Below, in pieces: positions 34,663-42,544 of a DNA stretch of 64,000 nt. Each line of letters starts with the position of its first letter. Within the stretch, counting starts at the first letter, position 1. Origin of the DNA: Ferrimonas balearica (GTDB lineage Bacteria > Pseudomonadota > Gammaproteobacteria > Enterobacterales > Shewanellaceae). The stretch lies in NCBI RefSeq assembly GCF_019802085.1, contig NZ_JAHVHV010000001.1, forward strand, positions 310,001-374,000, read 5' to 3'. The translations under genes were made by a program, and so were the position numbers. The notes beneath the pieces were generated by a model. It was not told where the DNA came from and searched no databases. It saw only the letters and a list, made by a program, of their open reading frames with translations.

Positions 34663-34947
34663 TCAGAGCTGGATCCGCTCGCGGTTTCTGGCTAGCAGTT
34701 CCTCGCCGATCCCGCGGACATGTAACAGCTCCTCAACGGCGTTAAACCGTCCATGTTGCTCCCGGTAGTCGACGATGGCTTCGGCCTTGCTGGGGCCAAC
34801 ACCGGTGAGGGCATCGGCCAGGGCCTGGGCATCCGCGGTGTTGATGTTCACCCGGGCCGATTGCTGCACCTCGTTGGTCTGAGGGTTGGCTAAGGCCCAT
34901 ACCGGGGTCAGTGCGATGGCGAAGGCCATCAGTGCCGCTTTCCACAT
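34663..34947 (-). CDS. comEA: ComEA-like helix-hairpin-helix protein
   Basis: A 94-residue exported protein. The signal peptide (MWKAALMAFAIALTPVWALA) is followed by two helix-hairpin-helix units: VNINTADAQALADALTGVGP then FNAVEELLHVRGIGEELL. This is the small ComEA type found in many Gammaproteobacteria, a periplasmic DNA-binding protein that can pull transforming DNA through the outer membrane. Whether this species is competent is unknown. ATG at 34947 has AAGGAG at a good distance, while a longer frame lacks one. Confidence 0.9.
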   Translation of the reverse strand: MWKAALMAFAIALTPVWALANPQTNEVQQSARVNINTADAQALADALTGVGPSKAEAIVDYREQHGRFNAVEELLHVRGIGEELLARNRERIQL

Positions 34948-35118
34948 AAACGCTCCTTGTTTTGTGGTGAATGAGTCATTAAGGGTAGAAGGAAATTTGG
35001 CACCTAGGATCAGCACCTTGGAAAGGGAGTGAACGGGTTTCACCGCAGGCGGTGTAAGGGTTTTGCCTATTTGACAATGAGATAGCTTGGGCTCTCACTC
35101 AACATGTCCATTAGCCCA

Positions 35119-35146
35119 TTGTCTAATAAGGTTTTCTCTTTATAGC
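35119..35146 (+). promoter_or_regulatory. candidate promoter of the DASS transporter gene
   Basis: TTGTCT (35119-35124), 16 bases and TATAGC (35141-35146) predict a start near 35153 and an 87-base leader. Upstream, GACAATG (35073-35079) and CATTGTC (35117-35123), with inner TGGGCT/AGCCCA, can form a dyad that could be an operator. Confidence 0.4.
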
Positions 35147-35239
35147 CATAAATTCTGTGTGGTTTAATTGCCTCCCCACCAGGCCCCCACGCTTGGTATG
35201 AAATGGAATAACAAAAGCATACATATAAGGAATTTGACT

Positions 35240-36631
35240 ATGCAGACTCCGAGCGCCAGCGAAAATCCCGCGTCCTGGCTGAAGGCGTCCCCCTGGTCAG
35301 ACAGCAAGGCGTTGATCCTCATCGCCGATATCCTGCTGTTCCTGGCGATGGTGAATTTTCTGCCCTTCGAGGACGCCGTTAACAAGGGCCTTGCGCTCTT
35401 AGTCTTCGTCGCCGTGCTCTGGCTGACCCAGGCGATTCACATCACCATCACCGCCATCCTGGTGCCGGTGATGGCGATCTTCCTGGGCCTGACGGACACC
35501 ACCAAGGCCCTGGCCAACTTTTCCAACCCCATCATCTTCCTGTTCTTCGGCGGCTTTGCCCTGGCGGCTGCGCTGCACGTGCAGGGCATCGACAAGCGCA
35601 TCGCCAGTCGGGTGATCAACCTCTCCGGCGGCAAGCTGGCCAACGCCTCGCTGATGCTCTTCGGGGTGACAGGCCTGTTGTCCATGTGGATAAGCAACAC
35701 CGCCACTGCGGCGATGATGCTGCCGCTGGCCCTGGGGATGCTGGCCCAGCTGGACCCCACTGAGCATCGCCGCACTTATGTCTATGTGCTGCTGGGCTGT
35801 GCCTACAGCGCCAACATCGGTGGGATCGGCACCCTGGTGGGCAGCCCGCCGAACGCCATCGCTGCGGCCCAGGTGGGGCTGGATTTTGCCGGCTGGATGC
35901 AGTTTGGTCTGGTGGCCATGGCGGTGCTTTGGCCCCTGGTGATTCTGGCCATGTACCTGATGATCAAGCCCGACCTGTCCCAGCGCTTCGAGTTTCGCGC
36001 CGAGTCGGAGCCGATGAACGGCACCGCCAAGCTGACGTTGCTGGTGTTTGCCTTCACCGTGGCCTGCTGGATCTTCTCCAAGCCCCTGTCGGCGGCCCTG
36101 GGGGGGATCGCCAAGTTCGACACCTTCGTCGCCCTGGCGGCGGTGGTGGCCCTGGGGGCGCTGCGCCTGGTGAGCTGGCAGCAGGTGGAGCGTCAGACCG
36201 ACTGGGGCGTGCTGCTGCTGTTCGGCGGTGGCCTGACCCTGTCCGGGGTGCTTAAGAGCACCGGCACCAGCGTCTTTCTCGCCAACCAGATCTTCGAGGT
36301 GTTTGGCAGCACCCACATGGCGCTGCTGACCCTGGTGATCATCCTGTTCGTGGTGATGTTGACCGAGTTTGCCAGCAACACCGCCAGCGCAGCCCTGCTG
36401 GTGCCGGTGTTTGCCTCCATCGCCGAGGTGCTCGGGGTGTCGCCGGTGATCCTGGCGGTGCTTATTGGGATCTCCGCCTCCTGCGCCTTTATGCTGCCGG
36501 TGGCCACGCCGCCCAACGCCATCATGTTCGGCTCCGGCCACATCAAGCAGACCGACATGATGCGGGCCGGGGTGGTGGTGAACGCGCTTTGTGTGGTCGT
36601 GCTCTTCCTGCTCAGTCAGATGCTGTGGTGA
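35240..36631 (+). CDS. DASS-family sodium/dicarboxylate (or sulfate) symporter
   Basis: A 463-residue inner-membrane carrier with about 11-12 helices. The two sodium/substrate hairpins SNTATAAMMLPLAL and EFASNTASAALLVPVF (SNT motifs), and the related NIGGIGTLVGSPPNAIAA and LPVATPPNAIMFGSGH, are those of the divalent anion:sodium symporter family (VcINDY, SdcS). Succinate-, malate- or citrate-like anions are the usual cargo. Unlike the permease at 24963 it has no TrkA-C insert. ATG at 35240 follows AAGGAA; it is a single-gene transcript with its own promoter and a weak terminator. Confidence 0.87.
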   Translation: MQTPSASENPASWLKASPWSDSKALILIADILLFLAMVNFLPFEDAVNKGLALLVFVAVLWLTQAIHITITAILVPVMAIFLGLTDTTKALANFSNPIIFLFFGGFALAAALHVQGIDKRIASRVINLSGGKLANASLMLFGVTGLLSMWISNTATAAMMLPLALGMLAQLDPTEHRRTYVYVLLGCAYSANIGGIGTLVGSPPNAIAAAQVGLDFAGWMQFGLVAMAVLWPLVILAMYLMIKPDLSQRFEFRAESEPMNGTAKLTLLVFAFTVACWIFSKPLSAALGGIAKFDTFVALAAVVALGALRLVSWQQVERQTDWGVLLLFGGGLTLSGVLKSTGTSVFLANQIFEVFGSTHMALLTLVIILFVVMLTEFASNTASAALLVPVFASIAEVLGVSPVILAVLIGISASCAFMLPVATPPNAIMFGSGHIKQTDMMRAGVVVNALCVVVLFLLSQMLW

Positions 36632-36661
36632 TCGCACAGAAAGTGGTCGAACACCCGACAC

Positions 36662-36686
36662 AGGCCGCCTTTCTGGCGGCCTTGTC
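36662..36686 (+). terminator. terminator-like hairpin after the DASS gene
   Basis: AGGCCGCC pairs with GGCGGCCT around TTTCT. Only a poor T stretch (TTGTCTT) follows, so termination may be partial. Confidence 0.6.
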
Positions 36687-36715
36687 TTGCAAGGCCCCCA
36701 CTGGATGGGGATAAT
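36687..36715 (+). promoter_or_regulatory. ffs: ffs promoter
   Basis: TTGCAA (36687-36692), exactly 17 bases, and GATAAT (36710-36715). The predicted start near 36722 leaves a 5' extension of roughly 24 bases, like the RNase P-cleaved leader of E. coli 4.5S RNA. Confidence 0.7.
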
Positions 36716-36745
36716 GCGACTGCGCTTTCGGGCGCACCTGTCTAT

Positions 36746-36852
36746 GGTGCCCCCGGTCCTCTCGCAATGCTAAATCGTTGACCTGGTCAGGCCCGGAAGG
36801 GAGCAGCCAAGGCGGTGGACGCATGTGCCGGGATGCGGCTGGGGGCGCCACC
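36746..36852 (+). ncRNA. ffs: 4.5S RNA of the signal recognition particle
   Basis: The segment folds as the single long hairpin of bacterial SRP RNA. GGTGCCCCC at the 5' end pairs with GGGGGCGCCACC at the 3' end. The Ffh-binding tip carries the invariant GGTCAGGCCCGGAAGGGAGC, with the GGAA tetraloop, followed by AGCAGCCAAGG and the symmetric loop strand TGTGCCGGGATG. This matches E. coli ffs closely in sequence and size. It binds Ffh and takes ribosome-nascent chains to FtsY at the membrane. A promoter is seen upstream; no clear terminator follows. Confidence 0.97.
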
Positions 36853-36926
36853 CAATCTCCCCTCTGACTCTCTTTATCCGCTCCCTGGCCTTGTACCGGG
36901 CGTTTTACTGATCCTTATTCTTCGCC

Positions 36927-37505
36927 TCAAGGCTCCTTGGCTTGGGCTTTGTCACTCGATGCCGTTGTCGCCGGGTAGCGCACCCAGAACACCCCGCGCC
37001 ACTGCCCCAGCTGATAACCGGTGGCCCTATCTTGTGGGTAGCGGTCCGCCAGGGCCTCTTGCACCGAGCTTTCGAGCGTTTCGCCGTGGCAGGTCAGGCA
37101 GGGGGGCGCGATATGGATGGGCTCGACGTAGCCCAGTTCGGTGGGGGAGAGGGCAACGGTGACCGGGGCGAGATCGCCGCGGGCGTATTGGGTCAGGATG
37201 GGCACCACCCAATCCGGTGGGCTGTTTTTCGGGTTGCGCAGCCGCTCACTGCTGCGGCCCATATGCACCCCGTCGACGGAGAGGCGCTCGGCGATGGCCG
37301 GTGCCTGGGCCTGGCACACCGCGATGGCCGCTTGGGGGCCGGCCGCAAGTCCCTCACTCAGGGCCGACTTCAGCGCCCCTTTGAAGGGCGCCAACAGGGC
37401 CGCCCCCCGCGCCTGGTCGGCCAAGACCGTCGCATCCACTTCCTGGGCAGCCAGCGGCATCACCACTGGGGCCATCAAAAGCATCACCAACGCCTGCCGT
37501 CGCAT
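36927..37505 (-). CDS. periplasmic heme protein, DUF3365 (Tll0287-like)
   Basis: A 192-residue exported protein. The signal peptide ends near PLAAQ, then the DUF3365 domain shows VCQAQAPAIAERL, RRNP-like RLRNPKNSPPDW and the c-type heme site PCLTCHGE (CXXCH, about residues 138-142). Such proteins are small periplasmic heme sensors or redox carriers, sometimes fused to signalling domains; here the domain stands alone. There is no operon partner on its strand. Role in respiration or redox sensing is inference. Confidence 0.82.
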   Translation of the reverse strand: MRRQALVMLLMAPVVMPLAAQEVDATVLADQARGAALLAPFKGALKSALSEGLAAGPQAAIAVCQAQAPAIAERLSVDGVHMGRSSERLRNPKNSPPDWVVPILTQYARGDLAPVTVALSPTELGYVEPIHIAPPCLTCHGETLESSVQEALADRYPQDRATGYQLGQWRGVFWVRYPATTASSDKAQAKEP

Positions 37506-37610
37506 CCATCACCTCCTTGGCGGTTGTATCCAGCATAGGTACTCAGTCTATGTCTCCAGCATAGCGAGGATAACCAAAATATCAACATAAGCTAATTAAG
37601 CTGGCTCTTA

Positions 37611-38279
37611 TTAATCGGTGGCTGAGGGGATGGGCTCCGGCATCAGCAGCTTCATCACCGCGTCCACCGAGCCGGTGAACTGCAGGCCGTAGCGGGTGCC
37701 GTCCGGTCCGGTGTGGCGGTTGCGCACCAGGGCGGGAATGCGCGTTGCGGCCTTTCCGGGCTCGGCCAGGGGCAGAACCAGGGTCAACGGACGGCCGTTC
37801 AGGGGCAGGGATTGGTCTGGGGCGGTGCGAAATTGGCAGCCGCTGGCGGAGATGTCGAGGATCAGCCCGTCGGTGCACTGCTCATCCGATTCCAGCTGGG
37901 CAAACAGCCGGGTGTCGAAGCGGGGATGCTGGCGCAGCCGGACGTTGGTCACCTGCTAGGGGTACTGGCAAAACACCAGTTTGTCCGGGCTGGTGGCGGT
38001 GGTGAGGATGCGACTCTTGCAGGCGTGGATCTGCCCGGCCACCAGGTAGCGCAGGATCACAAAGCTGCCGGGGTAGAGGCGGTGGAAAAGGGCATCCTGG
38101 GGGCGCAGCAGCAAGAAGCGCTCCGGGCGCCAACCCACCAGGGTAGCCCGTCCACGGTGCTGGTCCTTGAACTGGGACTCGATCTCCATGTCCACCGTCA
38201 GGCCCGGACTCAGTTCAGTGTCGCAAAACGGCTGCACCTGAGGGGTTTGGGCATCCTTGACCAGCGACGCGTCCAGCAT
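37611..38279 (-). pseudogene. YcgR-like c-di-GMP protein split by one in-frame TAG
   Basis: The N-terminal half (38279 to the TAG at 37956-37958, 107 residues) is a PilZN/YcgR-like domain: LTVDMEIESQFKDQHRGRAT, LYPGSFVILRYL and a final LVFCQYP. The same frame continues directly after the stop as Gln, Val, then TNVRLRQHPRFDTRLFAQLE and DISASGCQF, the RXXXR and (D/N)XSXXG c-di-GMP signatures of a PilZ domain. A 113-residue frame from GTG (37952) has no ribosome site, whereas AAGGAG precedes the ATG at 38279. A typical YcgR/flagellar-brake protein has both halves in one chain, and the linker position of the TAG normally holds a charged residue. Nonsense mutation, sequence error and stop-codon readthrough are the alternatives. 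Confidence 0.75.
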
Positions 38280-38628
38280 CCTTGCTCTCCTTTGAGGGGG
38301 TATCTCTTTTTGAACTTCAGTCGCAAGTTAGAGTTTTTCATCGCTATTTTTAGGACAATGAGTGGGATGGGGTGTCATGGGGTGGCGTTATCGGCCGTAC
38401 CGGAGGGCCGATAACGCCACCGGGTTATAAGCCCTGGCTGGGTTTGGTTGCCCAAAGATTATGCTTGTAGTGATGGTTGTGGTGGCTCGGTCACGGCGTT
38501 GTTGCCGGTCATGAGGGAAAATGCCACCCAATTGAGACGGCCAGGTGACTTGAATGCGCCGCATGGGCGCAACTTGGCCGGAGTCCCAGGGAGGGTTCAC
38601 ATCAACAACAAGACGCAAAAGGCACGCT
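38280..38628. other. intergenic region with a long hairpin, PilZ gene / LysR gene
   Basis: The 349 bases contain the divergent promoters and one striking element: GGTGGCGTTATCGGCC (38381-38396) is followed after nine bases by its exact reverse complement (38406-38421). No T run follows, so it is not an ordinary terminator. I see no gene here; the LysR frame could be extended to 38554, but its family start is at 38629. Confidence 0.6.
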
Positions 38629-39549
38629 ATGAAAGGCAGTTGGCGGCGGGTGGACCTTAACCTGCTAACCGTTTTTAACATTCTGATGCAGGAGCAAAAC
38701 CTGACTCACACCGCACGGGTGCTGTCGATGACTCAGCCGGCGGTGTCCCAGGCCCTGAACCGACTGCGCTCGCTGTACGACGACGCCTTGTTCGTCCGTT
38801 CCGGTCGGGGCATGGTGCCCACGGCCAAGGCCCACCAGATCTACCCCTTCGTGAAGCAGGCGCTGGCCCAAGTGGCGCTGACCCTGCCCAACGCCGGTGA
38901 GTTCGACGCTGAATCGGCGATGGAGATCTTCAACCTGAACGCCTTCAGCTACGTGGGCCAGGCCATGGTGCCGGAGCTGATGGCCCGGTTTCGGGAGCAC
39001 GCGCCCCATTCTCAGTTGGCGCTCACCAACCGCTACGATCTCGATCCGGTGGAGCTGCTCTCCAGTCGCCAGGCGGACTTGCACCTGGACTACCTGCGCC
39101 TGGGGGACGCCAACCTGCACCAGGAGCGACTCTACTCCGAGCGACTGGTGATGGTGTGTCGTCAGGATCATCCGCGACTTCGTCAACCCGAGGACATCAC
39201 TGAGGCAGCGTTCTTTGCCGAGCACCATGCAGTGATGCTGCCGCGGGACTCCAAGCGTTACCCCATGGAGGACGCATTGGCGATGCGGCTGAAGCACCGC
39301 AAGGTGGCCTTCTCCAGTGCGGACATCCTGAGCATCGTGATGGCCTGCGCGAACTCGGATCTGGTGGCGGGCGCGCCGGAGAGCCTGGCCCGGCGGGTGG
39401 CCGAGGTGCAGCCGTTGGCCTACTACCCCATGCCCTTCGAGCTCAGTCCGGTGGACGTCTATCTGTACTGGCACAACAGCACCGAGTCCTCCGCCGCCCA
39501 CCGCTGGTTGCGCCAGTGGCTGATGGCCCAGTTCGACCGTTTCCGCTGA
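38629..39549 (+). CDS. LysR-family transcriptional regulator (NodD/LeuO-like)
   Basis: A 306-residue LysR-type regulator. The winged HTH begins RRVDLNLLTVFNILMQEQN and continues HTARVLSMTQPAVSQALNRL, the pattern of the NodD/LeuO-like branch. The C-terminal effector domain covers residues about 95-300. No regulated gene is evident beside it; the nearest are the split PilZ gene (divergent) and puuB (convergent). ATG at 38629 starts just before the conserved domain. The effector cannot be predicted. A terminator follows the stop. Confidence 0.88.
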   Translation: MKGSWRRVDLNLLTVFNILMQEQNLTHTARVLSMTQPAVSQALNRLRSLYDDALFVRSGRGMVPTAKAHQIYPFVKQALAQVALTLPNAGEFDAESAMEIFNLNAFSYVGQAMVPELMARFREHAPHSQLALTNRYDLDPVELLSSRQADLHLDYLRLGDANLHQERLYSERLVMVCRQDHPRLRQPEDITEAAFFAEHHAVMLPRDSKRYPMEDALAMRLKHRKVAFSSADILSIVMACANSDLVAGAPESLARRVAEVQPLAYYPMPFELSPVDVYLYWHNSTESSAAHRWLRQWLMAQFDRFR

Positions 39550-39554
39550 ACCCA

Positions 39555-39590
39555 ACAAAAAAGCAGCCGACAGGCTGCTTTTTTATTTCG
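39555..39590. terminator. bidirectional terminator, LysR gene / puuB
   Basis: GCAGCC-GACA-GGCTGC with AAAAAA before and TTTTTT after works in both directions, ending the LysR gene from the left and puuB from the right. Confidence 0.88.
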
Positions 39591-39601
39591 GGCCTGCCGG
39601 T

Positions 39602-40879
39602 TCAGAGCAGATCGCGCATCCGATACCAGGCCATGGCCAGCACCAGGGCCGGGGTGCGGAACATGCGGCCGCCGGGAAAATCCATGTGGGGGATTTTGGC
39701 CACCAGGTCGAAGCGTTCGGCGGTGCCGGCCACCGCCTCTGCCATCAGGGTGCCCGCCATGCCGGTCAGGGCCACGCCGTGACCGGAGAAGCCCTGGGCG
39801 AAGAAGATGTTGTTGGCCAGGCGACCGAAGTGGGGGGCGCGGTTGACGGTGATCCCCACGTAGCCACCCCAGGTGTATTCCTGTTGGACGCCCTTAAGCT
39901 GGGGATACACCGCGTGCATGCGGGCGGCCATGGAGCCGGCCAGGTTGATGGGATCCAGTTTGGAGTAGCTGACCCGGCCGCCGAACAGCATGCGGTTATC
40001 TGCCGACAGGCGGAAGTAATCCAGCACGAAGTTGATGTCCGCCACCGCCATGTTGTTGCGAATGAGCTCCTGGGCCCGGGCTTCCCCCAGAGGCTCGGTG
40101 GCGGTGACGTAGGTGCCTACCGGCATGATCTTGGTTTCGATCTTGGGGGCCAGGCCTTCGAGGTAGGCGTTGCAGCACATCACCACGAACTTGGCCCGCA
40201 CCTGGCCGTTGTCGGTGTGCAGGGTGACGGTGTCCCCCTGCTCGATGCGGGTGACCGGGCTCTGCTCGTAGATCTGGGCGCCGGCCTCGCTGGCGGCCCG
40301 GGCCAGTCCCAGGGTGTAGTTGAGCGGGTGCAGGTGGCCGGAGTTGGCGTCGTACAGCCCCCCCAGGTAGCGCTCGGTGGCCATCTGCTTTTCCAGCGTG
40401 CCCTTGTCCCACATCTCGACGCTGCGGTAGTCGTACTCCTCCACCAGTTCGTCGTACCAGCCCTTGAGCTCATCCATATGGCGGGGCTTGATGGCGGCGT
40501 GCAGGTGGCCCGGGGCCAGATCGCACTGGATGTTGTGCTCGTCGATGCGGCGCTTGGTCAGGGCCACGGCTTCATCGGCGATGGCCCACAGCTTATGGGC
40601 GTCCTGCTTGCCCACCAGCTTGGCCAGCTTGGCCTGCTCGGCGGCGTAGCCGAAGATCATCTGGCCGCCGTTGCGCCCGGAGGCGCCCCAGCCCACCTTG
40701 GCTCCCTCCAGCACCACCACCTTGTAGCCTTTCTTGGCCAGCTCCAGGGCGGCGGAGGTGCCGGTGATGCCGCTGCCCACGACGCAGACGTCCGCCTCCA
40801 CCTGGCCGGCCAGGGCCGGGTAATCGGTGCGCTGGTTGGCGCTGGCGGCGTAATAGGAGTGTGTGTGCTGTCGGGTCAT
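39602..40879 (-). CDS. puuB: gamma-glutamylputrescine oxidoreductase
   Basis: A 425-residue FAD-dependent amine oxidase of the DAO family. The dinucleotide-binding VCVVGSGITGTSAALELAK lies near the N-terminus. GWGASGRNGGQMI, GLYDANSGHLHPLNY and GYVGITVNRAPHFGRL agree with PuuB. It oxidises gamma-glutamyl-putrescine to gamma-glutamyl-gamma-aminobutyraldehyde with release of ammonia and peroxide, the second step of the Puu route. ATG at 40879 is preceded by AGGACC. It is eight bases downstream of puuA on the same strand, so the two are an operon. Confidence 0.92.
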   Translation of the reverse strand: MTRQHTHSYYAASANQRTDYPALAGQVEADVCVVGSGITGTSAALELAKKGYKVVVLEGAKVGWGASGRNGGQMIFGYAAEQAKLAKLVGKQDAHKLWAIADEAVALTKRRIDEHNIQCDLAPGHLHAAIKPRHMDELKGWYDELVEEYDYRSVEMWDKGTLEKQMATERYLGGLYDANSGHLHPLNYTLGLARAASEAGAQIYEQSPVTRIEQGDTVTLHTDNGQVRAKFVVMCCNAYLEGLAPKIETKIMPVGTYVTATEPLGEARAQELIRNNMAVADINFVLDYFRLSADNRMLFGGRVSYSKLDPINLAGSMAARMHAVYPQLKGVQQEYTWGGYVGITVNRAPHFGRLANNIFFAQGFSGHGVALTGMAGTLMAEAVAGTAERFDLVAKIPHMDFPGGRMFRTPALVLAMAWYRMRDLL

Positions 40880-40887
40880 AACGGGTC

Positions 40888-42267
40888 CTAGATGGTGTCC
40901 TGGTACCACTGCATCTCCAGTGGCGTGATCTGTTGTTCGAAGCGCTGGATTTCCGACTCCTTCACGCTGGCGTAGATGTCGCAGAAGGTCTCCCCCAACT
41001 GCTGGCGCAGGGCCGAGGGCGCGCGGAAGCAATCCAGGGCGTCGTGCCAGCGGTGGGGCAGCAGCGGCAGTTCGAGGGCGTTGGCGTCCCCCTCCACCGG
41101 CGCCGGCGGCGTCAGTTTCTGCTCCATGCCGTGCAGGGCACCGGCCAGGATGGCGGCGGTGACCAGATAGGGGTTGGCGTCCGCCCCCGCCACACGGTGC
41201 TCGATGCGGGTGTCGCTGGCCGGGCCATTGGGAATGCGCAGGGCCACGGTGCGGTTGTCGTAACCCCAGGTGGGCGCCATGGGCACAAACATGTCCGGCT
41301 GCATCCGTCGGTAGCTGTTGGCGTGGGGGGCAAAGAGCAGCTGACTGGCGGGCATCACCTCCAGCAGGCCGGCGATGGCCTGCTTCAGCAGCGCCTCTTC
41401 CTGAGCAAAGCGGTTGTTGCCCTGCTTATCTTGCAGGCTGACGTGGATGTGCATGCCGGAGCCGCACTGGGTCTGGTGAGGCTTGGCCATAAAGGTGGCC
41501 TTGTGGCCGTGCTTCTGGGCCACCGCCCGGATCACCCGCTTGAGCTGCATCGCCTGATCGCAGGCGGTCACCGGATCCGGCAGGTGGTTAAGGTTGATCT
41601 CGAACTGGCCCGGGGCGTATTCGGCCACCGCGTTGCTGGCGGGGATGTGCTGCACCCGGCAGATGGCGTTCACCTCGTCGAGGAACTCGCTGTAGTGGTC
41701 GAGATCGTCCACCGAGTAGCACTGGGTGGCGGTGATGCGGTGCTGGCCGTCGGGCCCCATGGGGGGCTGGGCCATGCCGTCGATGTCGTGCTCCGGATCC
41801 ACCAGGTAGAACTCCAGCTCCACCGCGACGCAGGGGGTCAGGCCCAACTCGGCAAACCGCGCCACCATGGCGGCCAGCACATTGCGCGGCTCAGCGGGGT
41901 AGGGCTGACCGTCGTTGTCCAGCATGGTGAGCAGGGCCTGGGCCATCGGCTTCTTATGCCAGGGCGCGGGACTCAAGGTGTGGTGGAGCAGGGCGCAGCG
42001 GCGATCGCCGTCGCCGGTGGAGAAGCCCAGGCCGGTTTTTTCCGAGGTTTCCCCGGTGATGTCCAGGCCAAACACCGAGGCCGGCAGGCAGACGCCATCT
42101 TTGAACACCTTTTCCAGCTGCTCCGGCTGAATGCGCTTGCCGCGAAACACCCCGTTGATGTCCGGCAGCAGCAGATCGATGGAGGCCAGATCCGGGTGCG
42201 CCTTGAGAAACTGCTTGGGGGACGGCCCGCTTCCTTGGGCAGCGACCAGGTTCAGATGTTTAACCAT
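40888..42267 (-). CDS. puuA: gamma-glutamylputrescine synthetase
   Basis: A 459-residue glutamine-synthetase-fold ligase. GVFRGKRIQPEQLE, VELEFYLVDPE, GQFEINLNHLPDP, SGMHIHVS and HRVAGADANPYLVTAAI are the family motifs and match E. coli PuuA along its length. It joins glutamate to putrescine (or other polyamines) with ATP in the cytoplasm. ATG at 42267 was chosen (AGGAAGGA upstream); a frame to 42324 adds a poor N-terminus. It is divergent from a second PuuA-like gene, with GTTTA-type boxes between them that may be PuuR sites. Confidence 0.93.
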   Translation of the reverse strand: MVKHLNLVAAQGSGPSPKQFLKAHPDLASIDLLLPDINGVFRGKRIQPEQLEKVFKDGVCLPASVFGLDITGETSEKTGLGFSTGDGDRRCALLHHTLSPAPWHKKPMAQALLTMLDNDGQPYPAEPRNVLAAMVARFAELGLTPCVAVELEFYLVDPEHDIDGMAQPPMGPDGQHRITATQCYSVDDLDHYSEFLDEVNAICRVQHIPASNAVAEYAPGQFEINLNHLPDPVTACDQAMQLKRVIRAVAQKHGHKATFMAKPHQTQCGSGMHIHVSLQDKQGNNRFAQEEALLKQAIAGLLEVMPASQLLFAPHANSYRRMQPDMFVPMAPTWGYDNRTVALRIPNGPASDTRIEHRVAGADANPYLVTAAILAGALHGMEQKLTPPAPVEGDANALELPLLPHRWHDALDCFRAPSALRQQLGETFCDIYASVKESEIQRFEQQITPLEMQWYQDTI

Positions 42268-42544
42268 GCTGTACGCGTCCTTCCTGGATGAAATATTTGA
42301 GATCCTGTTCGAAAAGTAGACCATGCCGTTTAGTAATATGCAACACCTGGGTGTTCACCCTCACAGATACAGGGGGTTAGTCGAAATTTCTTTTACTTTA
42401 ATAAACGGCCTGATGTTGACAAGCCATTGGGTGCGTGCCAAGAATGGCTATCGTTGCTCAGTCATTGACCGAGTCGGTATTTAATAAAATAAACGTTCAG
42501 CACAACAAGCAAGGAGCCCGGAGCGCACCGGGACTGAGGTGGAT
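42268..42544. promoter_or_regulatory. divergent puuA control region with GTTTA boxes
   Basis: Three related AT-rich boxes: CCGTTTAGTAATATG (42326-42340), CCGTTTATTAAAGT on the minus strand (42395-42408), and CGTTTATTTTATT on the minus strand (42483-42495). AACACC-TG-GGTGTT (42342-42355) is an additional palindrome. The last box is repeated exactly before puuC, and the first nearly exactly before the gene at 55182. PuuR is the likely binder; this is inference. Confidence 0.5.

Noticed and set aside
37611-37952. independent PilZ gene from GTG 37952
   Set aside because: No ribosome site, and the frame is the direct continuation of the upstream half; an interrupted gene explains it better.
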